Assembly: GCA_009377695.1 (NCBI GenBank)
Contig: WHTP01000015.1
Span: forward strand, 1 to 64,000
Source: Hyphomicrobiales bacterium
Lineage (GTDB): Bacteria; Pseudomonadota; Alphaproteobacteria; Rhizobiales; Xanthobacteraceae
Direction of reading: 5' to 3'
Length of the DNA: 64,000 bases
The position numbers and the translations under genes were made by a program. Under the pieces are notes generated by a model. The model was not told where the DNA came from, ran no database searches, and saw only the letters and a list, made by a program, of their open reading frames with translations. Numbering within the stretch: position 1 is the first letter of the stretch; each line of letters opens with the position of its first letter. Positions 16,567 to 24,842 of this stretch are shown here, piece by piece.

Positions 16567-18369
16567 ATGAGGAATACCGACATTGCCGCACCCGACTACT
16601 TCCACAAGGTCGTGGATTGCCAATGGGCGTGTCCGGCACACACCCCCGTTCCCGAATACATCAGGTTGATCGCGGCGGGCCGCTTCAGCGACGCCTACAT
16701 GGTCAATTGGAAGTCGAACGTGTTCCCGGGAATCCTCGGGCGCACCTGCGACCGGCCCTGCGAGCCGGCCTGCCGGCGCGGGCGCGTCGAGAAGGATCCG
16801 GTTGCGATCTGTCGCTTGAAGCGCGTTGCTGCCGACTACAAGGATGACATCACCGAGCGATTGCCGAAGCCGGCGGTCATCAAGAACGGCAAGCGTATCG
16901 CGCTGGTTGGTGGTGGGCCCGCCTCGCTCACGGTCGCGCGCGATCTCGCGCCGCTTGGCTATTCCTGCACGATCTTCGACCAGGACCCCACGGCCGGCGG
17001 CATGATCCGCACGCAGATCCCCCGCTTCCGACTTCCGGAAACGGTTATCGACGAGGAATGCGGCTACATCCTCGACCTCGGCATCGAGTTCGTCGGCGGC
17101 ACGCGCATCGACAGCCTGAAGGCGCTGCTGGCGGAAGGTTATGACGCGGTTTTCGTTGGGTCCGGCGCACCACGCGGGCGCGAGCTCGACATTCCCGGCC
17201 GCAAGGAAGCCGCCGCCAATATTCATATCGGCATCGACTGGCTGTCCTCGGTCTCGTTCGGCCACATCAACAAGATCGGCAAGCGCGTCATCGTGCTAGG
17301 CGGCGGCAACACTGCCATGGACTGCTGCCGCTCGTCCCGCCGGCTTGGTGGCGAGGACGTGAAGGTGATCGTCCGGTCGGGTTTCGAGGAGATGAAGGCG
17401 TCCCCCTGGGAGAAGGAGGACGCCATGCACGAGGACATTCCGATCCTCAATTTCCTGGTGCCGAAGGAATTCACCCACGAGAACGGCAAGCTGACCGGCG
17501 TCGTCTTCGAAAAGGTGAAGGCCGAATACGACGCCAAGGGTCGCCGCAACCTGGTGCCCTCTGGCGAGCCCGACCAACACATCCCGTGCGACGACGTGCT
17601 GGTCGCGATCGGCCAGGAAAACGCCTTCCCCTGGATCGAGCGCGACATCGGCATCGAGTTCGACAAGTGGGACATGCCGAAGGTCGATCCCACGACTTTC
17701 GCCTCAACCAATCCGAAGGTGTTCTTCGGCGGCGATGCCGCGTTCGGCCCCAAGAACATCATCTGGGCGGTCGCGCACGGCCACGAGGCTGCGCTCTCGA
17801 TCGACAAGCTCTGCCAGGGCCAAGATATCAACGACCGGCCGCACCCGATGGTCGAGATCGTCAGCCAGAAGATGGGCATCCACGAGTGGAGCTACGACAA
17901 CGACATCGCGCTCGATAAGCGCTACCGGGTCCCGCTACGCGACAAGGTCGTGGCGCTGCGCGATATCAAGGCGGAGGTCGAGCTCGGCTTCGACCTCGAA
18001 CTTGGCTTGAAGGAAACGCAGCGCTGCCTCAACTGCGATATCCAGACGGTGTTCGAATCGAAGCTTTGCATCGAGTGCGACGCCTGCGTCGACATTTGCC
18101 CGATGGACTGCATCACCTTCACCGAGAATGGCGAGGAAGCCGATCTGCGGGCCCGCCTGAAGGCCCCTGCGAAGAACCTTACGCAGGACCTTTATGTCGC
18201 CAATGATCTCAAAACCGGCCGCGTCATGGTGAAGGACGAGGACGTTTGCCTGCATTGCGGACTATGTGCCGAGCGCTGCCCCACTGGCGCCTGGGACATG
18301 AAGAAGTATCTGATCGATATGACGCACGCGGATGACCTATGCCGAACAAGACACCAATCAGCAGCGTAA
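16567..18369 (+). CDS. FAD/NAD(P)-binding ferredoxin oxidoreductase, KorC-like (GltD-type)
   Basis: This 600-residue flavoprotein begins with a GltD/dihydropyrimidine-dehydrogenase-type Fe-S domain (cysteines 18, 22, 61, 65, 69 and 82), followed by an FAD-binding GGGPAS motif (115-120) and an NAD(P)-binding GGGNTA motif (245-250). It ends with a two-cluster ferredoxin domain whose second cluster is C561-x2-C564-x2-C567-x3-C571-P. It should pass electrons between ferredoxin-type centres and NAD(P). It overlaps the alpha subunit gene by 31 bases, and the trio matches the Thauera/Magnetospirillum KorABC 2-oxoglutarate:NADP oxidoreductase layout, so it probably couples that reaction to NAD(P)H. 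The KorC label is by analogy. Confidence 0.85.
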   Translation: MRNTDIAAPDYFHKVVDCQWACPAHTPVPEYIRLIAAGRFSDAYMVNWKSNVFPGILGRTCDRPCEPACRRGRVEKDPVAICRLKRVAADYKDDITERLPKPAVIKNGKRIALVGGGPASLTVARDLAPLGYSCTIFDQDPTAGGMIRTQIPRFRLPETVIDEECGYILDLGIEFVGGTRIDSLKALLAEGYDAVFVGSGAPRGRELDIPGRKEAAANIHIGIDWLSSVSFGHINKIGKRVIVLGGGNTAMDCCRSSRRLGGEDVKVIVRSGFEEMKASPWEKEDAMHEDIPILNFLVPKEFTHENGKLTGVVFEKVKAEYDAKGRRNLVPSGEPDQHIPCDDVLVAIGQENAFPWIERDIGIEFDKWDMPKVDPTTFASTNPKVFFGGDAAFGPKNIIWAVAHGHEAALSIDKLCQGQDINDRPHPMVEIVSQKMGIHEWSYDNDIALDKRYRVPLRDKVVALRDIKAEVELGFDLELGLKETQRCLNCDIQTVFESKLCIECDACVDICPMDCITFTENGEEADLRARLKAPAKNLTQDLYVANDLKTGRVMVKDEDVCLHCGLCAERCPTGAWDMKKYLIDMTHADDLCRTRHQSAA

Positions 18370-20186
18370 ACGACTTCGTCGTCCGGTTCGCGAACGTCAA
18401 CGGGTCCGGCTCCGCCAGCGCCAACGAGCTGTTCGCCCGTTCGGTACTGCGCATGGGCGTGCCGGTCTCCCCGCGCAACATCTTTCCGTCCAACATCCAG
18501 GGCCTGCCCACCTGGTACGAGGTGCGCATCACCGAGGCGGGCCATCTCGGCGCCCGCGGCGGGGTTGATCTCATGGTCGCGATGAATCCGCAGACCTGGG
18601 ACAAGGACATCGCGATGATCGAGCCGGGCGGCTACCTGTTCTACGACTCGACCAAGCCGCTGCCGCCCTCGAAGTTCCGCTCCGACATCACGGTCATCGG
18701 CGTGCCGCTCACCGCGATCTGCAATCGCGAATACAGCGATCCGCGCCAGCGCCAGCTCTTCAAGAACATCATGTATGTCGGCGCGCTCTCGGCGCTGCTC
18801 GACATGGACGTGACCGCAATCGAGCAGCTCATCTCCGAGCAGTTCAAGGGCAAGGAGAAGCTCTTCGACGCCAACAAGAACGCACTGCATCTCGGGCGCG
18901 ATTGGGCGCTGCTCAATCTCGACTTCCCGATCGGCTTGCGCTTGCAGCGCTCCGATAAGGTCGGCGATCGTATCTTCGTGGAGGGAAACAGCGCCGCCGC
19001 GCTGGGCGCCGTCTATGGCGGCGCGACCGTATGCGCGTGGTATCCGATCACGCCCTCCTCCTCGCTGGCCGATGCTTTCACCAGCTACAGCCGGCGGCTG
19101 CGGGTCGATCCCGAGACCAAGAAGAACAACGTCGCTATCGTGCAGGGTGAGGACGAACTCGCCTCGATCGGCATCGTCGTCGGTGCCGCCTGGAACGGCG
19201 CCCGCGCCTTTACCGCCACGTCAGGCCCCGGCATTTCGCTGATGCAGGAGTTCCTCGGCCTTGCCTACTTTGCGGAAATCCCCGCCGTGCTGTTCGACGT
19301 GCAACGCGCCGGCCCTTCGACCGGCATGCCGACGCGCACGCAGCAATGCGACATCATCTCATGCGCCTATGCCTCACATGGCGACACCAAGCACGTGCTC
19401 TTGTTCCCCGAGGACCCGGCGGAGACCTTCGACATGGCCGCGCAGGCGTTCGATCTCGCCGACCGCCTGCAGACGCCGATCTTCGTCATGCTCGACCTCG
19501 ACATCGGCATGAACCACCGGCTCTGCCGCCCGCTCACCTGGGACGATGCGCGCAAATACGACCGCGGCAAGGTGATGACTGCCGAGATGCTCGACGCCGG
19601 CAAAGAGTTCGGCCGCTATCTCGACGTCGACGGCGACGGCATTCCGTACCGCACGTACCCGGGCACGCATCCGACCAAGGGTGCCTATTTCACGCGCGGC
19701 ACCTCGCGCGATCGCTATGCGCGTTACACCGAGGAAGGCGCGCCTTACGCCGACAACATGCAGCGGCTGCTGCGCAAGTTCGAGACCGCCAAGGATTTGG
19801 CGCCGCGGCCGCTGATGGCGAATTCGGACAAGCCGACGCGCTACGGCGTCATCTATTACGGCTCGACCTCGCCGGCGATGGACGAGGCCAACCTCACGCT
19901 CAAGGCCGCCGGCAAGAACCTTGACCTCCTTCGCGTGCGCGCCTTCCCGTTCCATCACACGGTGGAGGACTTCATCGCCGACCATGACTTCGTATTCGTG
20001 GTCGAGCAGAACCGCGACGCCCAGTTGCGCTCGCTGATCGTCAACGAATGCGGCATCGACCCGGCACGGCTGGTGCCGATCCTGCACTATGACGGCACCC
20101 CGATCACCGCCCGCTTCATCGCCAACGCCATCGGCGAACGCCTCGATGCGCTCAAGGTAACCCCGCTGCGCAAGGTGGGAGCATGA
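18339..20186 (+). CDS. korA: 2-oxoacid:ferredoxin oxidoreductase, fused gamma/alpha subunit (KorA-like)
   Basis: This 615-residue subunit fuses the gamma domain (about 10-190, with GGVDLMVAMNPQTWDKD) and the alpha domain of 2-oxoacid:ferredoxin oxidoreductases. The alpha part shows the YPITPSSS motif, EDELASIGIVVGAAWNGARA and the TSGPGISLM segment that build the pyrophosphate-side pocket. With the beta subunit it oxidatively decarboxylates a 2-oxoacid, most likely 2-oxoglutarate, to the acyl-CoA and reduced ferredoxin. Its start lies inside the end of the flavoprotein gene. Substrate choice (2-oxoglutarate over pyruvate or branched-chain acids) is inferred from gene order. Confidence 0.85.
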   Translation: MPNKTPISSVNDFVVRFANVNGSGSASANELFARSVLRMGVPVSPRNIFPSNIQGLPTWYEVRITEAGHLGARGGVDLMVAMNPQTWDKDIAMIEPGGYLFYDSTKPLPPSKFRSDITVIGVPLTAICNREYSDPRQRQLFKNIMYVGALSALLDMDVTAIEQLISEQFKGKEKLFDANKNALHLGRDWALLNLDFPIGLRLQRSDKVGDRIFVEGNSAAALGAVYGGATVCAWYPITPSSSLADAFTSYSRRLRVDPETKKNNVAIVQGEDELASIGIVVGAAWNGARAFTATSGPGISLMQEFLGLAYFAEIPAVLFDVQRAGPSTGMPTRTQQCDIISCAYASHGDTKHVLLFPEDPAETFDMAAQAFDLADRLQTPIFVMLDLDIGMNHRLCRPLTWDDARKYDRGKVMTAEMLDAGKEFGRYLDVDGDGIPYRTYPGTHPTKGAYFTRGTSRDRYARYTEEGAPYADNMQRLLRKFETAKDLAPRPLMANSDKPTRYGVIYYGSTSPAMDEANLTLKAAGKNLDLLRVRAFPFHHTVEDFIADHDFVFVVEQNRDAQLRSLIVNECGIDPARLVPILHYDGTPITARFIANAIGERLDALKVTPLRKVGA

Positions 20187-20197
20187 TCAGGCTTTCC

Positions 20198-20296
20198 GTC
20201 ATTCCGGGACGGCCAGAAGGGCCGGGCCCGGAATCCATAACCCCGGTCTGTGAGTATGGATTCCGGGCTCACCGCTTCGCGGTGCCCCGGAATGAC
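20198..20296. repeat. RIME-type palindromic repeat between the oxidoreductase subunit genes
   Basis: GTCATTCCGGGACGG...GGGCCCGGAATCCAT is followed by its inverted partner ATGGATTCCGGGCTC...CCCCGGAATGAC. Elements of this kind are abundant in Hyphomicrobiales intergenic regions. Here it separates korA from korB inside one operon and would form a large RNA hairpin. Confidence 0.75.
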
Positions 20297-20316
20297 CCCA
20301 GTGAGAATGTTCTGTC

Positions 20317-21372
20317 ATGACCTACATCACCAAACCGAAATTCCACCATCCGTCGCTGCCGAAGAACGCGCTCGGCTACACCCACCGTGACTACGAGGGC
20401 AAGGTCTCGACGCTGTGCGCCGGCTGCGGCCACGACTCGATCACCGCCTCGATCATCGAGGCCTGCTTCGAGCTCGCGATCGAGCCGCACCGGGTGGCGA
20501 AGATTTCCGGCATCGGCTGCTCGTCCAAGACCACCGACTACTTCCTCAACGCGTCGCACGGCTTCAACTCGGTGCACGGCCGCATGCCTTCCGTGCTGAC
20601 GGGTGCCAATCTCGCCAACCGTGACCTGATTTATCTCGGGGTGTCGGGCGACGGCGATTCAGCCTCGATCGGGCTCGGCCAGTTCGCGCATGCGATGCGT
20701 CGCGGCGTCAACATGACTTACATCGTCGAGAACAACGGCGTGTACGGTCTCACCAAGGGGCAGTTTTCAGCCACCGCCGACCGCGGTTCGAAATCGAAGC
20801 GCGGCCTCACCAATAACGACAATGCCATCGACCTCGTGGCCATGGGGCTGCAGCTCGGCGCCACCTATGTCGCGCGCGCCTTCTCCGGCGACAAGACGCA
20901 GCTCGTGCCGCTGATCAAGGCGGCGATCGAACACGAGGGCGCGGCGCTGATCGACGTGATCTCGCCCTGCGTCGCCTTCAACAACCACGCCGGCTCGACC
21001 AAGAGCTTCGACTATGTGCGCGAGCACAACGAAGCGGTGAACCGGCTCGACTTCATCTCCGGCCGCGCCCCGATTCATGTCAGCTACGATCCGGGCTCGA
21101 CCCAGGTGGTCGAGCAGCACGACGGGTCGCGGCTCGTGCTCAAGAAGGTCGCGGCCGATTACGACGCTCATGACCGCGCCGGCGCCATGAACTTCCTCGC
21201 GCACCATGCCGCGAAGGGCCAGATCGTCACCGGCCTCATCTTCGTCGACAGCGAACCGGAAGACCTGCACCGGCACTTCAATACCGTCGACAAGCCGCTC
21301 AACACGCTCTCCGAGAAGGAGCTGTGCCCGGGCTCCGCGGCACTTGAGAAGATCAACGCCAGCCTGCGCTGA
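20317..21372 (+). CDS. korB: 2-oxoacid:ferredoxin oxidoreductase beta subunit (KorB-like)
   Basis: This 351-residue subunit binds thiamine pyrophosphate and one 4Fe-4S cluster. The cluster cysteines are C34 and C37 (CAGCGH), C68 (GIGCSS) and C218 (ISPCVAF). The thiamine site is GDGDSA (111-116) followed by ENNGVYGLTKGQ (138-149). It pairs with the upstream alpha subunit, from which it is separated by a palindromic repeat. The complex would supply low-potential electrons, or run in reverse for CO2 fixation, depending on conditions. A short inverted repeat, AGCCTGC...GCAGGCT, overlaps the stop codon (21361-21387) and might help end the transcript. Confidence 0.88.
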   Translation: MTYITKPKFHHPSLPKNALGYTHRDYEGKVSTLCAGCGHDSITASIIEACFELAIEPHRVAKISGIGCSSKTTDYFLNASHGFNSVHGRMPSVLTGANLANRDLIYLGVSGDGDSASIGLGQFAHAMRRGVNMTYIVENNGVYGLTKGQFSATADRGSKSKRGLTNNDNAIDLVAMGLQLGATYVARAFSGDKTQLVPLIKAAIEHEGAALIDVISPCVAFNNHAGSTKSFDYVREHNEAVNRLDFISGRAPIHVSYDPGSTQVVEQHDGSRLVLKKVAADYDAHDRAGAMNFLAHHAAKGQIVTGLIFVDSEPEDLHRHFNTVDKPLNTLSEKELCPGSAALEKINASLR

Positions 21373-21532
21373 GAAGCTCGGCAGGCTGTTGCAATTCGAA
21401 GCAGCGTAGCCGGATTGAGCCACAAGTGCGTTCGCTGAATGCGGTCTTCCGGCTGCGGGTCAATCCATTCAGAATAGAAATCGCGCGAGTCATCGTCGGA
21501 ACCATGGCTCGACAGCACTGAGGCTTTCCTGA

Positions 21533-22960
21533 ATGGTCGGCTTGCACCGCCTTCCCTGTGAGACGCCGGAAGCGCACAGGCCGAGCGAGACGGCACCTGC
21601 GAGCACGCGTTGGGTGCTTCCCGCTACAATCCTCGGATCCAGCATGACCTTCATCGACGGATCGGTCGTGAACGTCGCCTTGCCAGCGATGCAGCGCAGC
21701 CTGGAGACGACATTCGGGACGATGCAATGGGTGGTCAATGGCTACATGCTGACGCTCGCGAGCCTCATTCTACTTGGCGGGTCCGCCGGCGACCTGTTCG
21801 GGCGGCGGCGGACGTTCATCATCGGCCTCGCGGGTTTCGCAGCTGCTTCGCTTGTCTGCGGGCTTGCTCCCTCGGCAATCTGGCTTGTGGTGGCACGACT
21901 GGCGCAGGGCGCGGCCGCCGCGCTGCTGACTCCGGCAAGTCTCGCCATCATTGGCGCCGCCTATCATGGCGATGGGCGCGGACCGGCGATCGGCACCTGG
22001 GCAGCGGCGGCCGCGCTGACCACGGCGCTTGGCCCGCCGCTTGGTGGCTGGCTCGTCGACGTCGTCGGCTGGCGCTCCATCTTCTTCATCAACTTGCCGA
22101 TTGCTGCGGTGACCCTGCTGCTCGCGATGAGACTGCCTGCCGATCGCGGAATTGAGGGCTGCGATCCGCTCGATCGAAGCGGAGCACTGCTGGCGGTCCT
22201 GTCGCTGGGGCTCTTGAGCTATGGCCTGATCGCGCTGGGTGAAGGCGCGCGTCTGGCAGCCGTGTTTGCGATCGGCGCCGCCGTACCTGCAGTCTGGCTC
22301 TTCATTCGAACAGAAACTCGGGCCAAGGCTCCGATGATGCCGCTCGCCCTGTTCCGCAACGCCGACTTCAGTGGGGCCAATGCGCTGACGATCCTGCTCT
22401 ATGCGGCGCTCAGCGGCGCCTTGTTCCTGCTGCCGTACCTCCTGATCGAGGTTCACGGCTACAGTGCGATGGCGGCGGGGGCGGCCTTCCTTCCGTTCTC
22501 GGCGATCTTGGGGCTAGGCTCACGCTGGTCGGGCGGGCTGGTGGAACAATTCGGCGCACGGCCACCGTTGATCATCGGGCCGGCTGTCACGGCGGCGGGC
22601 TATGCGATTCTCGGATTGTCGGGTGAAGGCGCGAACTACTGGATCAACTTCCTTCCCGGGTTGACCGTGGTCAGCGTTGGCATGACAATCAGCATCGCGC
22701 CACTGACGACGACGGTGTTCGACTCGGCGCCCGACGAGAAGAGCGGCACCGCGTCCGGAATAAACAACGCGGCCGCCCGCGCCGGCAGCCTCCTGGCGGT
22801 CGCCGCACTAGGGCTCGCGTTCGGCGCCTCGGGAGTTGGCAGCGTCGAAGACGGCGTGCTGGCGCATGCATATATGGTCGTGATGTTCGCCGCGGCCGCG
22901 CTTGCAGGGTTCAGCGCCCTCACCGCCAGCATGACGATCAAGCGGCGTGTCGCGAATTGA
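21533..22960 (+). CDS. MFS drug exporter, DHA2 (EmrB/QacA) family
   Basis: This 475-residue inner-membrane protein has 14 predicted helices, the DHA2 topology. Family signs are MTFIDGSVVNVALPAMQRSL at helix 1, WVVNGYMLTLASLILLGG at helix 2, the motif A loop GDLFGRRRTF, and the motif C-like LGPPLGGWLVD in helix 5, an antiporter mark. It should export hydrophobic compounds in exchange for protons. No EmrA-like adaptor or TetR regulator lies beside it. The ATG at 21533 lacks a strong ribosome site, so a slightly downstream start is possible; the first helix begins near residue 27. Confidence 0.85.
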   Translation: MVGLHRLPCETPEAHRPSETAPASTRWVLPATILGSSMTFIDGSVVNVALPAMQRSLETTFGTMQWVVNGYMLTLASLILLGGSAGDLFGRRRTFIIGLAGFAAASLVCGLAPSAIWLVVARLAQGAAAALLTPASLAIIGAAYHGDGRGPAIGTWAAAAALTTALGPPLGGWLVDVVGWRSIFFINLPIAAVTLLLAMRLPADRGIEGCDPLDRSGALLAVLSLGLLSYGLIALGEGARLAAVFAIGAAVPAVWLFIRTETRAKAPMMPLALFRNADFSGANALTILLYAALSGALFLLPYLLIEVHGYSAMAAGAAFLPFSAILGLGSRWSGGLVEQFGARPPLIIGPAVTAAGYAILGLSGEGANYWINFLPGLTVVSVGMTISIAPLTTTVFDSAPDEKSGTASGINNAAARAGSLLAVAALGLAFGASGVGSVEDGVLAHAYMVVMFAAAALAGFSALTASMTIKRRVAN

Positions 22961-22987
22961 CCGTCCGGCGTTTGCGCCGGTATTGCT

Positions 22988-23242
22988 CTATCCAGCCTCC
23001 GTCGACTTCCGCGCCGACCGGGGCGAATCCGCCCCCTCACCTTCCAGCACGCGCAACCGCCCGACGGTCAACTCGTCGATCGCGACATTGCGAAAGCGGG
23101 CATCTCGCACGACCAACCATCCGACCGCTAACCGCGCAATTGCGATGACTCCGATCGCGACCGCCCCGGCGGCCAATGCGCCGGCAGCAAGTGCCGCGAT
23201 ACGCATCGCTGTTGGCTCGGATCGTGTCGCCAGTTCTCTCAT
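22988..23242 (-). CDS. Small membrane-anchored protein of unknown function
   Basis: This 84-residue protein has one long hydrophobic segment (about 13-41, alanine- and isoleucine-rich, with AAGALAAGAVAIGVIAIARL) followed by a short domain with RDARFRNVAIDELTVGRLRV, a pattern seen in uncharacterised proteins of this order. The ATG at 23242 follows a strong AGGAGG site, which is why nine upstream codons are left out. It lies eight bases after a proline-rich exported protein gene and is probably co-transcribed. Function unknown. Confidence 0.65.
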   Translation of the reverse strand: MRELATRSEPTAMRIAALAAGALAAGAVAIGVIAIARLAVGWLVVRDARFRNVAIDELTVGRLRVLEGEGADSPRSARKSTEAG

Positions 23243-23250
23243 GCGGCCTC

Positions 23251-23550
23251 CTAGTTCGCGTTGGCGCATTCGCGCGTATAGGACTGCAGCCGCTTGCCGC
23301 GCAACCCATCGGCGCGGCCCTGATGCAGGCAGCCGTTCACTCGATCGCTAAACGTGTTGAGGCGTGGCGGTATATATACGCCCGGCGGCGGTGACTGCCC
23401 GAGCGGTCCGTTGATGATCGGCGCCCGCGGAGGCGGCGGCAGCGGCGCCGGAATGCGGTTCTCCAAGGCCGGCGGCGTCGGAACGATCTGCGCCGCGGCG
23501 GGCGCTGCGACCAGGACCAAGGCCAGTCCGAGTGCGAGACGGCTATGCAT
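23251..23550 (-). CDS. Proline-rich exported protein of unknown function
   Basis: This 99-residue protein has a signal peptide (HSRLALGLALVLVAAPAAAQ) and a proline-rich linker (IPAPLPPPPRAPIINGPLG) followed by a small C-terminal domain with two cysteines (VNGCLHQG and TRECAN) that may form a disulfide. It is the first gene of a two-gene unit with the small membrane protein. Proline-rich linkers of this type often span the periplasm or contact peptidoglycan, but nothing in the sequence proves that. Confidence 0.65.
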   Translation of the reverse strand: MHSRLALGLALVLVAAPAAAQIVPTPPALENRIPAPLPPPPRAPIINGPLGQSPPPGVYIPPRLNTFSDRVNGCLHQGRADGLRGKRLQSYTRECANAN

Positions 23551-23751
23551 GACCTCTAGATAAGTATGCCCCCACGCCATGACAGCCCCGCATCAGCCCG
23601 GCGTATCGACTCCAAATGCGGTGCAACGACTGTGCCCATACGCCGGGTGCGACGCTATGATGTGAATCACAGCGCCGCACGGACGGCACCACCATTCGTC
23701 GCACCTGGAGGCGGCTTCGTTCGATCCCCGCAACTCGGACGATCGAATGAC

Positions 23752-24744
23752 CTACTGCTTCCGCTCGATTGGAGTGTGGCCCGAGAGCTTGGCAAGCTCG
23801 GCCTGCCGCGTGATCTCGCGCTGCATGAATTCAGCGAACTTCTCCGGCGTGTTGTCGGTTGGGACGGTCATGCCAAGGGGATCGACGCGCTGACGGAATG
23901 CCGCCGACTTGATGGCCTCGTTGAGGTGTTTGTTGAGGAATGCAACGATCGGTGCCGGCGTCTTACCGGGCGCAGCGAGACCGACGAATCCACGGTGGTC
24001 GAAGCCGGCGAATCCGAGCTCGGTCATGGTGGGTATTTCGGGCCAATTGGGCATGCGTTGCGGACTAGCGACCGCGAGCGCGCGCACCTTGCCACCCTCA
24101 TGCAGCGGCCGCGCGTTGGAATAGAACACGAAGGCGCCCTGCACCTCGCCGGTCACCACCGCGCCGGCGGCCGGGCCGGAGCCGCGGTAAGGCACCTGCG
24201 CGATGCTGGTCTTGGCCAGCGCATTGAGCTGCGTGACCGCGATGGCAGGCGACGTGGCGGGACCAGAGGTCCCAAAGCTCACTTTGTTCGGGTTCGCCTT
24301 AGCGTCGGCGACGATATCCGCGACCGACTTGTAAGGCAGCTTGGCGTTGACGACCAGGACCACAGGTGGTCCGTCCGCGACCATGCCGATAAGCGCGAAG
24401 TCCTTGATCGGGTTATAGGGCACCGAGAGGTAGTGCAGATTCTGCACGTCGGCGAGCGCATTGACGAGCAGCGTATATCCATCAGGCTCCGCCCGCAGGA
24501 CCGCCTGCGCTCCGGTCATGCCCGAGGCGCCGGGGCGGTTCTCGACGACGATCGTCTGGCCGATCCGCGTCTGCATCTCGGCAGCAAGGATGCGGCCCGG
24601 AACATCGGACAGCCCGCCCGCCGCGAACGGCACGACGAAGGTGATCGGACGGTGGTTGGGATAGTTTTGAGCCCATGCGTCCGGTGCCAGCCCCATGCCG
24701 ACAAGAAGGCTGAAGACAATTGATGTAAATCGGCGCGTCGTCAT
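23752..24744 (-). CDS. TctC/Bug-type extracytoplasmic solute receptor
   Basis: This is a 330-residue TctC/Bug-family periplasmic receptor with signal peptide (MTTRRFTSIVFSLLVGMGL...DAWAQ) and the usual landmarks: ITFVVPFAAGGLSDVPGR, VVENRPGASGMTGAQ, the YNPIKDFALIGMVAD segment, QVPYRGSGPA, and a C-terminal TPEKFAEFMQREITRQ helix. The ATG at 24744 follows a GGAGAGGGAG site. An M20 peptidase-like gene lies about 100 bases upstream in the same direction, so the pair may bring in and process an amide or N-acyl compound. No TctAB genes are nearby. Confidence 0.9.
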   Translation of the reverse strand: MTTRRFTSIVFSLLVGMGLAPDAWAQNYPNHRPITFVVPFAAGGLSDVPGRILAAEMQTRIGQTIVVENRPGASGMTGAQAVLRAEPDGYTLLVNALADVQNLHYLSVPYNPIKDFALIGMVADGPPVVLVVNAKLPYKSVADIVADAKANPNKVSFGTSGPATSPAIAVTQLNALAKTSIAQVPYRGSGPAAGAVVTGEVQGAFVFYSNARPLHEGGKVRALAVASPQRMPNWPEIPTMTELGFAGFDHRGFVGLAAPGKTPAPIVAFLNKHLNEAIKSAAFRQRVDPLGMTVPTDNTPEKFAEFMQREITRQAELAKLSGHTPIERKQ

Positions 24745-24842
24745 GGCTCCCTCTCCTATGCGGCCTATGCGTGCCAATCTCTATGCCATCCGGCGGCGGC
24801 ACGGTTGCGCGTTTGCGCAGCGAGTGTACGTCGATTGGACGC

